IMG/VR virus record: IMGVR_UViG_3300032241_001969
Coordinates: 1-30,378 of that record
Source of the DNA: a virus
DNA: 30,378 nt
Reading direction: 5' to 3' (one strand)
In this document: positions 8,896-13,220 of the stretch, piece by piece
Layout: the number at the start of each line of letters is the position of its first letter
Position numbering within the stretch: position 1 is the first letter of the stretch
The notes under the pieces: model-generated
Told to the model about the DNA's origin: nothing
The model's input: only the letters and a program-made list of their open reading frames with translations
The model's database searches: none
Position numbers and translations under genes: made by a program

Positions 8896-8902
8896 AAAAT
8901 CT

Positions 8903-8978
8903 TGGTGCAACCCACAGGAATCGAACCTGTTTCCATGGTTCTTCAAACCACCGCTATGACCACATCAGCTAGAGTTGC
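8903..8978 (-). tRNA. tRNA-Phe(GAA)
   Basis: Acceptor GCAACTC/GGGTTGC, loop TTGAAGA (anticodon GAA), T-arm ACAGG TTCGATT CCTGT, CCA encoded. Confidence 0.94.
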
Positions 8979-8980
8979 AT

Positions 8981-9054
8981 TGGTGCTCCCACCAGGAAAC
9001 GAGCCTGGTTCTCATCCTTACCAAGGATGTGTAATACCATTATACTATGGGAGC
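8981..9054 (-). tRNA. tRNA-Thr(GGT)
   Basis: Acceptor GCTCCCA/TGGGAGC, anticodon arm CATCC TTGGTAA GGATG, CCA encoded. The T-loop is CTCGTTT rather than the usual TTCRANT. Confidence 0.92.
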
Positions 9055-9102
9055 AGGTGACACACAATTTGTCCTTTTGTACGCCGTGTGTCAAGGCGAA
9101 AT

Positions 9103-9178
9103 TGGTACCTTGTGACGGGTTCGAACCGCCGACATCCTCCTTGTAAGGGAGGCACTCTACCAACTGAGTTAACAAGGC
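9103..9178 (-). tRNA. tRNA-Val(TAC)
   Basis: Acceptor GCCTTGT/ACAAGGT, anticodon arm CCTCC CTTACAA GGAGG, T-loop TTCGAAC, CCA encoded. Confidence 0.95.
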
Positions 9179-9183
9179 ATATA

Positions 9184-9258
9184 TGGGCAGGCGTAAGAGA
9201 ATTGAACTCTTGATATCGGAATCACAATCCGAGGTTTTACCACTAAACTAACACCTGC
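9184..9258 (-). tRNA. tRNA-His(GTG) with encoded G-1
   Basis: Acceptor CAGGTGT/ACGCCTG with an extra 5' G opposite discriminator C73, the His identity pair; loop TTGTGAT (anticodon GTG); T-arm AAGAG TTCAATT CTCTT; CCA encoded. Confidence 0.95.
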
Positions 9259-9264
9259 ATAAAA

Positions 9265-9338
9265 TGGAGCGGGATACCAGAATCGAACTGGTAACTAAAC
9301 CTTGGCAAGGTTTCGTTTTACCACTAAACTAATCCCGC
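9265..9338 (-). tRNA. tRNA-Gly(GCC)
   Basis: Acceptor GCGGGAT/ATCCCGC, anticodon arm AAACC TTGCCAA GGTTT, CCA encoded. Its 5' end overlaps the last codons of the RNase H-like gene, whose stop lies in the D-arm. It resembles the Gly(TCC) gene and is probably its duplicate. Confidence 0.95.
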
Positions 9339-9824
9339 ACTTTCTAAAACTTCTTGTTCTGCCAGAATCCGTTTCAAACGGTCTGCACAGAATGATGCCG
9401 CTGGTGCATCTGGTTTTACCATTGGTGTCATGTTGCAAGTGCCTTTTATATATCCAATTGCCTGTTGGACAACGCAAGAAGAACCATAAATGTCTTCTTT
9501 GTTCAAGTCTAAGTGAACTTCAACATGATGGTCTTCCAGAACGTCCTGGAGACTTTGGAACAATTCTGAAACCTTATATACTTCTGTCATCAGACGCATA
9601 GCAGGTTTAGATTTTTTATGGTCATAATCTAACTCACGTTCGACATAACCAAAGATTTTGCATCCGTGACGGCCATCAATATGAACTACGACAGCCAAAG
9701 CATAATCTGCATACCATACACCATCAACACGAACTCTTTCGGAATCTGCACCAAGATAAACTTTAGTATCTGGTCCTTGTTCTGACAAGAATTCTTTAAC
9801 TTTTTCTATGTCGAAATTTTTCAT
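9324..9824 (-). CDS. RNase H-like protein of the YkuK/DUF458 type
   Basis: A 166-residue protein that I assign to the predicted RNase H-like family around YkuK (DUF458). Conserved acidic positions of an RNase H fold are visible: GADSE at 25-29, HLDLN at 104-108 (Asp106), KPDA at 137-140 and CAD at 146-148. The family usually has the GY(I/V)KG segment also seen here (GYIKG, 124-128). Substrate unknown; RNA processing is a possibility given its place inside a tRNA array. Ribosome site AAGGATTGAT before ATG. The coding end runs into the tRNA-Gly(GCC) gene: the last codons (...AGLV stop) are the tRNA acceptor and D-arm. Both products from one transcript could compete. Confidence 0.75.
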   Translation of the reverse strand: MKNFDIEKVKEFLSEQGPDTKVYLGADSERVRVDGVWYADYALAVVVHIDGRHGCKIFGYVERELDYDHKKSKPAMRLMTEVYKVSELFQSLQDVLEDHHVEVHLDLNKEDIYGSSCVVQQAIGYIKGTCNMTPMVKPDAPAASFCADRLKRILAEQEVLESAGLV

Positions 9825-9838
9825 ATCAATCCTTAAAT

Positions 9839-9913
9839 TGGCATCCCACCGAGGATTCGAACCTCGACTTCAAGGTTTTGGAGACCTGACGACTGCCGTT
9901 ATCTTAGTGAGAT
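9839..9913 (-). tRNA. tRNA-Trp(CCA)
   Basis: Acceptor ATCTCAC/GTGGGAT, loop CTCCAAA (anticodon CCA), T-loop TTCGAAT, discriminator G, encoded CCA end. Confidence 0.93.
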
Positions 9914-9914
9914 A

Positions 9915-10109
9915 TTATTTCTTTACTAATGGATTCTCCACATCATCATAGCGGAGACCCAACTCATCCGAAATTCGAGCCAACTCATCAAGAGCCTTCT
10001 CTTGTTTCGATTTCTTATCCTTACCAAATATTGCATCCCAATTACTAGCGAACTTGTCTTGAGATACACTATATGGTCTAGGACTTGAACCTTTACCACC
10101 ATCACTCAT
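9915..10109 (-). CDS. Small conserved phage protein (MSDGGKGSSPRP type)
   Basis: The 64-residue product begins MSDGGKGSSPRPYSVSQD, followed by FASNWDAIFGK and a charged helical tail ending DDVENPLVKK. I recall proteins with this opening in many myophages but know no function. The ATG at 10109 is chosen because AAAGGAG lies seven bases upstream and because an earlier start would run through tRNA-Arg(ACG). The stop is one base from the 5' end of tRNA-Trp, so the gene is tightly packed between two tRNAs and must lie on a transcript that is cut by tRNA processing. Confidence 0.85.
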   Translation of the reverse strand: MSDGGKGSSPRPYSVSQDKFASNWDAIFGKDKKSKQEKALDELARISDELGLRYDDVENPLVKK

Positions 10110-10125
10110 ATTTAACTCCTTTGTT

Positions 10126-10200
10126 TGGCCGGTCCTGAGAGAATCAAACTCCCACTCCTGCGTTCGTAGCACAGTGTAATATTCATTTTACTAAGGACCG
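10126..10200 (-). tRNA. tRNA-Arg(ACG)
   Basis: Acceptor CGGTCCT/AGGACCG, anticodon arm CTGTG CTACGAA CGCAG (anticodon ACG; A34 would need host deamination to inosine), T-loop TTTGATT, CCA encoded. Confidence 0.92.
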
Positions 10201-10206
10201 ATAAAA

Positions 10207-10274
10207 CATATAGAAACACACTACTCTCTTTATGGTCGAAGCCCCGGACGCTTCTCGTAATGTGTTTTTATATG
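10207..10274 (-). ncRNA. tRNA-spacer hairpin element A
   Basis: An 18-base inverted repeat (10207-10224 and 10257-10274, one A-C mismatch plus a G-T pair) closes a 32-base interior that contains a perfect small hairpin GAAGC GTCCGGG GCTTC. The 5' arm on the minus strand begins within the CCA of tRNA-Met at 10273 and the 3' arm ends six bases before tRNA-Arg. It shares arm sequences CATTA and TAGTGT with elements at 12683-12779 and 12854-12896. Confidence 0.7.
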
Positions 10275-10347
10275 GTGGTGATAGAAGGTAACGATCCTTC
10301 CTATGAGGCTTATGAGACCCCCGCATATCCGTCTATGCTATATCACC
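10273..10347 (-). tRNA. tRNA-Met or Ile2 (CAT)
   Basis: Acceptor GGTGATA/TATCACC, anticodon arm GGGGT CTCATAA GCCTC (anticodon CAT), CCA encoded. T-loop ATCGTTA is unusual. Whether C34 becomes lysidine (Ile) cannot be told. Confidence 0.9.
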
Positions 10348-10352
10348 AGAAT

Positions 10353-10431
10353 TGGCTCCGGACTAGGGAATCGAACCCTACTAGCCATTGATTAACAGTC
10401 AAGCCCATGCACCTTGCTCGGGTTTTCCGGA
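10353..10431 (-). tRNA. tRNA-Asn(GTT)
   Basis: Acceptor TCCGGAA/GTCCGGA (one mismatch at the base of the stem), loop CTGTTAA (anticodon GTT), T-arm TAGGG TTCGATT CCCTA, discriminator G, CCA encoded. Confidence 0.92.
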
Positions 10432-10439
10432 ATAAAATT

Positions 10440-10517
10440 TGGTCTCCCGAGCAGGATTCGAACCTGCGTTATTCTTGCTCCCAAAGCAAGTGCCATGCCG
10501 GACTAGGCGACCGAGAG
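10440..10517 (-). tRNA. tRNA-Pro(TGG)
   Basis: Acceptor CTCTCGG/TCGGGAG, anticodon arm CTTGC TTTGGGA GCAAG (anticodon TGG), T-arm GCAGG TTCGAAT CCTGC, CCA encoded. Its 5' part contains the last codons and stop of the HNH gene. Confidence 0.94.
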
Positions 10518-11075
10518 ATTAAGATTTTCTATGTAATTTTCTATTAATGATAAAACATCATCTTTATATCTACTATGAACATATTGATGATGAGTTGGAC
10601 ATAAAGGTATAAGATTTTCAGGTCTATTATCTTCATGGTCTTCATTCATATGATGAACCGCTACAATTTTATTTTCTTTACATATCACACATTCTTTTTT
10701 GTGATATTTGAAACATATTGTTCTATAATTATTATATGTTTCTGGTTTGTTTCTTAAATGATTGAAATGTGTATTTGAGCAACTATACGAACAAGTTACA
10801 CTTTCAGAAATAAAAAAAGTGTCACAAACGGGACAATTTTTACCTTTTTTTTCAATTACTTTTGGATTACTTTTACAATGGTTTTCGTGTTTTTTAAAAT
10901 TAGTTAAAGAAATACTGATACCACAATATGAACAATCGTATTTTTTATATGCTTTTTCTCTTGCAGCATCTATTTTCGCACTCTGCCTATTTGGATTTGT
11001 TTTACATAATCTTTCGTGGTTACGCAAACTATTATCATTTTTACATTCTCTTTTACAAAAATTGCAGTTTAACAT
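10503..11075 (-). CDS. HNH endonuclease with two C2H2-like fingers (homing type)
   Basis: A 190-residue free-standing endonuclease. Two Cys2-His-Cys finger modules (CNFCKRECKNDNSLRNHERLC-like and CSYCGISISLTNFKKHENHC) are followed by another Cys pair (CPVC) and a C-terminal HNH domain: CVICKE, VHHMNEDHEDNRPENLIPLC and HHQYVHS. Such genes mobilise themselves by cutting near their insertion site. I choose MLNCNFC at 11075 because upstream ATGs at 11105 and 11117 lie in or before the late promoter at 11107-11114. The region upstream of the start can pair with TTTGGTCT at 11118-11125 (see finding). The stop TAG lies in the D-arm of tRNA-Pro. AT-richer than its neighbours, consistent with later arrival. 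Confidence 0.88.
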   Translation of the reverse strand: MLNCNFCKRECKNDNSLRNHERLCKTNPNRQSAKIDAAREKAYKKYDCSYCGISISLTNFKKHENHCKSNPKVIEKKGKNCPVCDTFFISESVTCSYSCSNTHFNHLRNKPETYNNYRTICFKYHKKECVICKENKIVAVHHMNEDHEDNRPENLIPLCPTHHQYVHSRYKDDVLSLIENYIENLNLSVA

Positions 11076-11083
11076 ATTGTTTC

Positions 11084-11125
11084 TTTGGTCTGTGTATTTA
11101 TTCATATATTTATACATAGACCAAA
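11084..11125 (-). promoter_or_regulatory. Late promoter inside an RBS-masking inverted repeat (HNH gene)
   Basis: An 8-base perfect inverted repeat (11084-11091 and 11118-11125, TTTGGTCT/AGACCAAA) flanks a 26-base loop that contains TATAAATA at 11114-11107 on the minus strand. Read-through RNA would pair the segment just upstream of the start codon; RNA from the late promoter would lack the 5' arm. A second weaker AATAAATA lies in the same loop. Confidence 0.7.
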
Positions 11126-11131
11126 TTTAAG

Positions 11132-11197
11132 TGGAGCAGTCATTACGATTCCCACGTAAATGTTAGGTGGACCCCAACACGGTTACTATCCGACTGC
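11132..11197 (-). ncRNA. tRNA-like element without a D-arm, CCA encoded
   Basis: A 66-base element sits in the tRNA array: 7-bp acceptor GCAGTCG/TGACTGC, then T and CCA; a perfect 5-bp T-arm-like hairpin TTACG TGGGAAT CGTAA directly before the acceptor 3' strand; and a central hairpin GTTGG/CTAAC. The 12 bases where the D-arm should be form no stem, and the T-loop lacks TTCRA. The central loop reads GGTCCAC, without T33. Possibly a decayed tRNA or a stable tRNA mimic. Confidence 0.55.
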
Positions 11198-11204
11198 AAA
11201 AAGA

Positions 11205-11278
11205 TGGTGCCCCATGACAGAATCGAACTGCCGTAACCTGACTACAAAACAGGTGTAATGCCATTATACTAATAGGGC
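11205..11278 (-). tRNA. tRNA-Thr(TGT)
   Basis: Acceptor GCCCTAT/ATGGGGC, anticodon stem CCTG/CAGG with loop TTTGTAG (anticodon TGT), T-arm GGCAG TTCGATT CTGTC, CCA encoded. Confidence 0.9.
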
Positions 11279-11295
11279 GTATACTTATATATCTA

Positions 11296-11370
11296 TGGTG
11301 GACCGTGAGAGAATCGAACTCTCAATTTCTGGTTGCAAACCAGATGTGTTCCCATTAGCACTAACAGCCC
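11296..11370 (-). tRNA. tRNA-Ala(TGC)
   Basis: Acceptor GGGCTGT/ACGGTCC, anticodon arm TCTGG TTTGCAA CCAGA (anticodon TGC), T-arm GAGAG TTCGATT CTCTC, CCA encoded. Confidence 0.93.
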
Positions 11371-11378
11371 ATAAAAAT

Positions 11379-11463
11379 TGGTGGAGATGATAGGGATCGA
11401 ACCTATTGTGACTAAAGTCGGAGGATTTACAGTCCCCTGCCATACCATTACGGCGGCATCTCC
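11379..11463 (-). tRNA. tRNA-Tyr(GTA)
   Basis: Acceptor GGAGATG/CATCTCC, anticodon arm GGGGA CTGTAAA TCCTC (anticodon GTA), long variable arm with stem GAC/GTC, CCA encoded. Confidence 0.95.
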
Positions 11464-11656
11464 AAAATTAGGATAAGCTACTTGTTTCCACACAAGCCCT
11501 TAATTGAGCGGTTACTCTGTCCATTCCTTTTATTCTACAGTCTGTGTGCAGAGGAATACTGCCTATCAGATTCTGGATTTCTCCGCTAACGGTCTTCTGC
11601 CACCGGATCTCTCTCGCTAATCAAACGCTACTTTAACGAAAGTAGTAACGGGATTC
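11464..11656 (-). ncRNA. Possible ~190-base structured RNA between tRNA-Ile and tRNA-Tyr
   Basis: No reading frame and no tRNA fits this gap, the longest in the array. On the minus strand it starts with a perfect hairpin CTACTTT CGTT AAAGTAG. CGGT/ACCG follows, flanked by two similar segments (TTAGCGAGAGAGATCC and TTAGCGGAGAAATCC). Then come ATTCC and TCTG, which can pair with downstream GGAAT and CAGA in crossing order (pseudoknot candidate), and a final GCTTGT/ACAAG hairpin. It resembles in position the stable RNAs C and D of the T4 tRNA cluster; no sequence relation is claimed. Confidence 0.5.
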
Positions 11657-11731
11657 TGGTACCGATGGACAATTTCGAAATGTCGGCCTTTCGCTTATCA
11701 AGCGAAAGCTCTTCCTCTGAGCTACATCGGC
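11657..11731 (-). tRNA. tRNA-Ile(GAT)
   Basis: Acceptor GCCGATG/CATCGGT, anticodon arm TTCGC TTGATAA GCGAA (anticodon GAT), T-loop TTCGAAA with one T-stem mismatch, CCA encoded. Confidence 0.92.
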
Positions 11732-11736
11732 AAAAC

Positions 11737-11811
11737 TGGCGGTCTATAGGGGTAACGATCCCCTTCTTTTGGCGTGACAAGCCAACGTGCGTCCATGAAC
11801 ACTTACAGACC
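11737..11811 (-). tRNA. tRNA-Asp(GTC)
   Basis: Acceptor GGTCTGT/ATAGACC, anticodon arm TTGGC TTGTCAC GCCAA (anticodon GTC), discriminator G, CCA encoded. T-loop ATCGTTA is unusual, the same as in tRNA-Met at 10273. Confidence 0.93.
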
Positions 11812-11816
11812 TAAAT

Positions 11817-11899
11817 TGGTGCCCCAACCGAGACTCGAACTCGGATGCCGAAGCAGTGGCTTCTAAGACCACCGTGTCTACCAATTCCACCATCGGGGC
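11817..11899 (-). tRNA. tRNA-Leu(TAG)
   Basis: Acceptor GCCCCGA/TTGGGGC, anticodon arm GTGGT CTTAGAA GCCAC (anticodon TAG), long variable arm (TGCTTCGGCA), CCA encoded. This is the only Leu tRNA here with a class II variable arm. Confidence 0.95.
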
Positions 11900-11908
11900 A
11901 AAAACTTT

Positions 11909-11983
11909 TGGTACGGGTGGAGAATTTCGAAATCTCGACTCTCTGGTTAAAAGCCAGATACTCTGCCTCTGAGTTACACCCGC
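11909..11983 (-). tRNA. tRNA-Lys(TTT)
   Basis: Acceptor GCGGGTG/CACCCGT, loop CTTTTAA (anticodon TTT), T-loop TTCGAAA, CCA encoded. Confidence 0.94.
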
Positions 11984-11988
11984 ATACT

Positions 11989-12113
11989 ACCATTTGTTTT
12001 GCTGACGCACTATTTGCTACGCTCAACGGAATTGGTGGCCACACTACCGTTTATGTACGCAGTTACTCAAGGTTGACGTTTACCTCATGGCTTACATCAG
12101 CAAAACAAATGGT
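11989..12113 (-). ncRNA. tRNA-spacer element B: perfect 17-bp inverted repeat with structured interior
   Basis: ACCATTTGTTTTGCTGA (11989-12005) is repeated in perfect inverted form at 12097-12113 and encloses 91 bases. The interior can form AACGG/CCGTT, AGGT/ACCT and TGTA/TACA stems and contains no reading frame. On the minus strand the 5' arm starts in the CCA of tRNA-Glu and the 3' arm ends five bases before tRNA-Lys, so the element fills the spacer exactly. Confidence 0.7.
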
Positions 12114-12184
12114 ATTCCGTACGAGGATCGAACTCGCCTGCGTAAGTTGAAAGCCTACTGACCTCACCAGAAGTCCAACGGAAT
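12110..12184 (-). tRNA. tRNA-Glu(TTC)
   Basis: Acceptor ATTCCGT/ACGGAAT, anticodon arm GTAGG CTTTCAA CTTAC (anticodon TTC), T-arm GCGAG TTCGATC CTCGT, CCA encoded and shared with the 5' arm of spacer element B. Confidence 0.94.
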
Positions 12185-12199
12185 AAAAATACACTTAAC

Positions 12200-12268
12200 T
12201 TTTTAAAGAACAAGACTGAAGTATATCACACTCCAGAACTTTGTCAACCAGTGTTGTAAAAATACAAC
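12200..12268 (-). promoter_or_regulatory. Sigma-70 promoter with boxA-like leader, internal to the tRNA array
   Basis: Minus strand: -35 TTGACA at 12247-12242, 16-base spacer, -10 TATACT at 12225-12220 with an upstream TGA (extended -10). Right downstream is TTGTTCTTTAAAAA (12213-12200), close to the rrn boxA consensus. Just upstream of the -35 is the palindrome GTTGTATTTTTACAAC (12253-12268). It would transcribe tRNA-Glu and the following genes. Confidence 0.85.
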
Positions 12269-12273
12269 AAACT

Positions 12274-12349
12274 TGGAGTACGTGACAGGAATCGAACCTG
12301 CATAAAACGGATTTGCAATCCGCACCCTAACCGTTCAGGTCACACGTAC
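12274..12349 (-). tRNA. tRNA-Cys(GCA)
   Basis: Acceptor GTACGTG/CACGTAC, anticodon arm GCGGA TTGCAAA TCCGT (anticodon GCA), T-loop TTCGATT, CCA encoded. It is the last tRNA upstream of the internal promoter. Confidence 0.94.
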
Positions 12350-12423
12350 ATGAATATGGCCCCGTTTTTTTGTCATTCTCATTGAGGTGGACGGGAGTTC
12401 CTCAAATCAGTTGCAACACAACT
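12350..12423 (-). ncRNA. Spacer RNA with H-type pseudoknot candidate
   Basis: Minus strand after the CCA of tRNA-Ser(GCT): hairpin AGTTG TGTTG CAACT, then stem TTGAGG/CCTCAA whose loop holds CTCCCGT. Sixteen bases on, after an A-rich run, ACGGGG can pair with CCCGT in that loop. This gives a six-bp stem, a five-bp second stem and an A-rich crossing loop, the layout of compact pseudoknots. No reading frame. Confidence 0.5.
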
Positions 12424-12513
12424 TGGTGGAGAGTCAGGGAGTCGAACCCTGTGACCGTATTACTACGGTCTACGGATTAGCAATCCGCTGCATTACCATC
12501 CTGCCCACTCTCC
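12424..12513 (-). tRNA. tRNA-Ser(GCT)
   Basis: Acceptor GGAGAGT/ACTCTCC, anticodon arm GCGGA TTGCTAA TCCGT (anticodon GCT), long variable arm GACCGTA/TACGGTC, T-arm CAGGG TTCGACT CCCTG, CCA encoded. Confidence 0.95.
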
Positions 12514-12515
12514 AT

Positions 12516-12583
12516 ATCTCAGTTTGGATTCGAACCTTGTTCTAGTATTGTCTATCTGCGCTTCCCACAGTGCTGACTGAGAT
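12516..12583 (-). pseudogene. Degenerate tRNA remnant
   Basis: A perfect 8-bp acceptor-like stem ATCTCAGT/ACTGAGAT closes a 68-base unit that keeps the conserved T-loop core GGTTCGAATCC. The outer T-stem pairs are lost, no clear five-bp anticodon stem forms (only TAG/CTA), and there is no room for CCA because tRNA-Ser(GCT) begins two bases later. Best read as a decayed tRNA gene with its ends preserved. Confidence 0.6.
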
Positions 12584-12586
12584 GAC

Positions 12587-12676
12587 TGGCGGAAACGGTG
12601 AGATTCGAACTCACGGACCCTTTCGGATCGTCTGTTTTCAAGACAGGTGCAATCAACCGGACTCTGCCACGTTTCC
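12587..12676 (-). tRNA. tRNA-Ser(TGA)
   Basis: Acceptor GGAAACG/CGTTTCC, anticodon stem CTGT/ACAG with loop CTTGAAA (anticodon TGA), long variable arm GATCC/GGGTC, T-arm GTGAG TTCGAAT CTCAC, discriminator G, CCA encoded. Confidence 0.95.
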
Positions 12677-12682
12677 AATAAA

Positions 12683-12779
12683 CCATATAGAAATACACTA
12701 CCTTCACCCACTTACGATTGGCGTAACCAGCGGAAGTTAACAACCTGCTCATGTGTTGCTATAATGTATTTTTATATGG
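12683..12779 (-). ncRNA. tRNA-spacer hairpin element C (three-way junction)
   Basis: An 18-base imperfect inverted repeat (12683-12700 and 12762-12779) starts at the CCA of tRNA-Gln and ends six bases before tRNA-Ser(TGA). The interior can form AGCAAC/GTTGTT and a second arm CTTC/GAAG topped by TTACG CCAAT CGTAA. Outer arms nearly match element A at 10207-10274 (CATATAAAAAYACATTA and TAGTGTRTTTCTATATG). Confidence 0.7.
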
Positions 12780-12852
12780 CAGGGGAGATGAGATTCGAAC
12801 TCATGATACTGATTTCAAAGACCAGTGCCTTAGGCCTCTAGGCGACACCCCA
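12777..12852 (-). tRNA. tRNA-Gln(TTG)
   Basis: Acceptor TGGGGTG/CTCCCCT with T-T at 1:72, anticodon arm CTGGT CTTTGAA ATCAG (anticodon TTG), T-arm ATGAG TTCGAAT CTCAT, discriminator G as usual for Gln, CCA encoded. First tRNA after the upstream leader. Confidence 0.93.
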
Positions 12853-12853
12853 A

Positions 12854-12896
12854 CATACTCAAATACACTAAAAAATATCTAATGCGTTTGAGTATG
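12854..12896 (-). ncRNA. Leader hairpin element D, same family as A and C
   Basis: Seventeen-base arms (12854-12870 and 12880-12896; one mismatch, two G-T pairs) with a nine-base loop, ending one base before tRNA-Gln. The inner arm ends CATTA and TAGTGT are those of elements A and C, while the outer part differs on both sides so that pairing is kept (CTC with GAG). This compensatory change supports an RNA structure. Confidence 0.7.
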
Positions 12897-12917
12897 GCCA
12901 CTCCTTGCGGAATGGCC
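12896..12917 (-). ncRNA. Leader hairpin with GNRA tetraloop
   Basis: GGCCATTCC GCAA GGAGTGGCC, nine base pairs (one G-T) capped by GCAA. It lies between the boxA-like motif and element D in the leader of the tRNA transcript. Confidence 0.7.
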
Positions 12918-12935
12918 AAAAAAGAATACACTTAA

Positions 12936-13008
12936 TTTTTAAAGAACAAGGTTGAATTCTAACAGACACGATGGTCTTTGTCAACCGTGTGTTGTTTTTA
13001 CACAACAC
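12936..13008 (-). promoter_or_regulatory. Main tRNA-array promoter, sigma-70 type, with boxA-like leader
   Basis: Minus strand: -35 TTGACA (12984-12979), 17-base spacer, -10 TAGAAT (12961-12956), then TTGTTCTTTAAAAA (12949-12936), matching rrn boxA apart from a few bases. A GTGTTGT/ACAACAC palindrome (about 12989-13008) lies upstream of the -35. It would start the transcript for tRNA-Gln and everything downstream. Confidence 0.85.
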
Positions 13009-13013
13009 CAAAT

Positions 13014-13045
13014 AAAAAAACCTCAGAACTTTCGTTGTGAGGTTT
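13014..13045 (-). terminator. Rho-independent terminator before the tRNA array
   Basis: Stem AAACCTCA/TGAGGTTT followed by a T-rich run on the minus strand. It would end the transcript of the metallopeptidase gene before the main tRNA promoter. Confidence 0.8.
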
Positions 13046-13220
13046 AGTGAAATTTAATTAGATTTTATTCTGTTATGTTCCACCAACCCCAAACCCATGC
13101 GCCCATGACTGATTATCGCTACCAATAAACGGTGTGCGATACTCACATGTTAACAAGGATTTCGATATGAACAACAAAATAATCTCCGAAAAATTTAATC
13201 TATACAACTATATATACAAC
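13046..13220. other. Non-coding stretch, nothing firm recognised
   Basis: Gap between the metallopeptidase stop and the terminator. On the minus strand it holds a 13-residue frame MGAWVWGWWNITE without a ribosome site. On the plus strand, AAGGA precedes an ATG at 13167 that opens a 47-residue frame antisense to the metallopeptidase. Neither is called as a gene. No tRNA or terminator besides the one at 13014-13045. Confidence 0.5.

Noticed and set aside
10237-10253. GAAGC GTCCGGG GCTTC as an anticodon arm of another tRNA
   Set aside because: No T-arm, D-arm or CCA around it; it is the inner hairpin of spacer element A.
13079-13120. Minus-strand frame MGAWVWGWWNITE
   Set aside because: Only 13 residues, no ribosome site, no neighbouring coupling.
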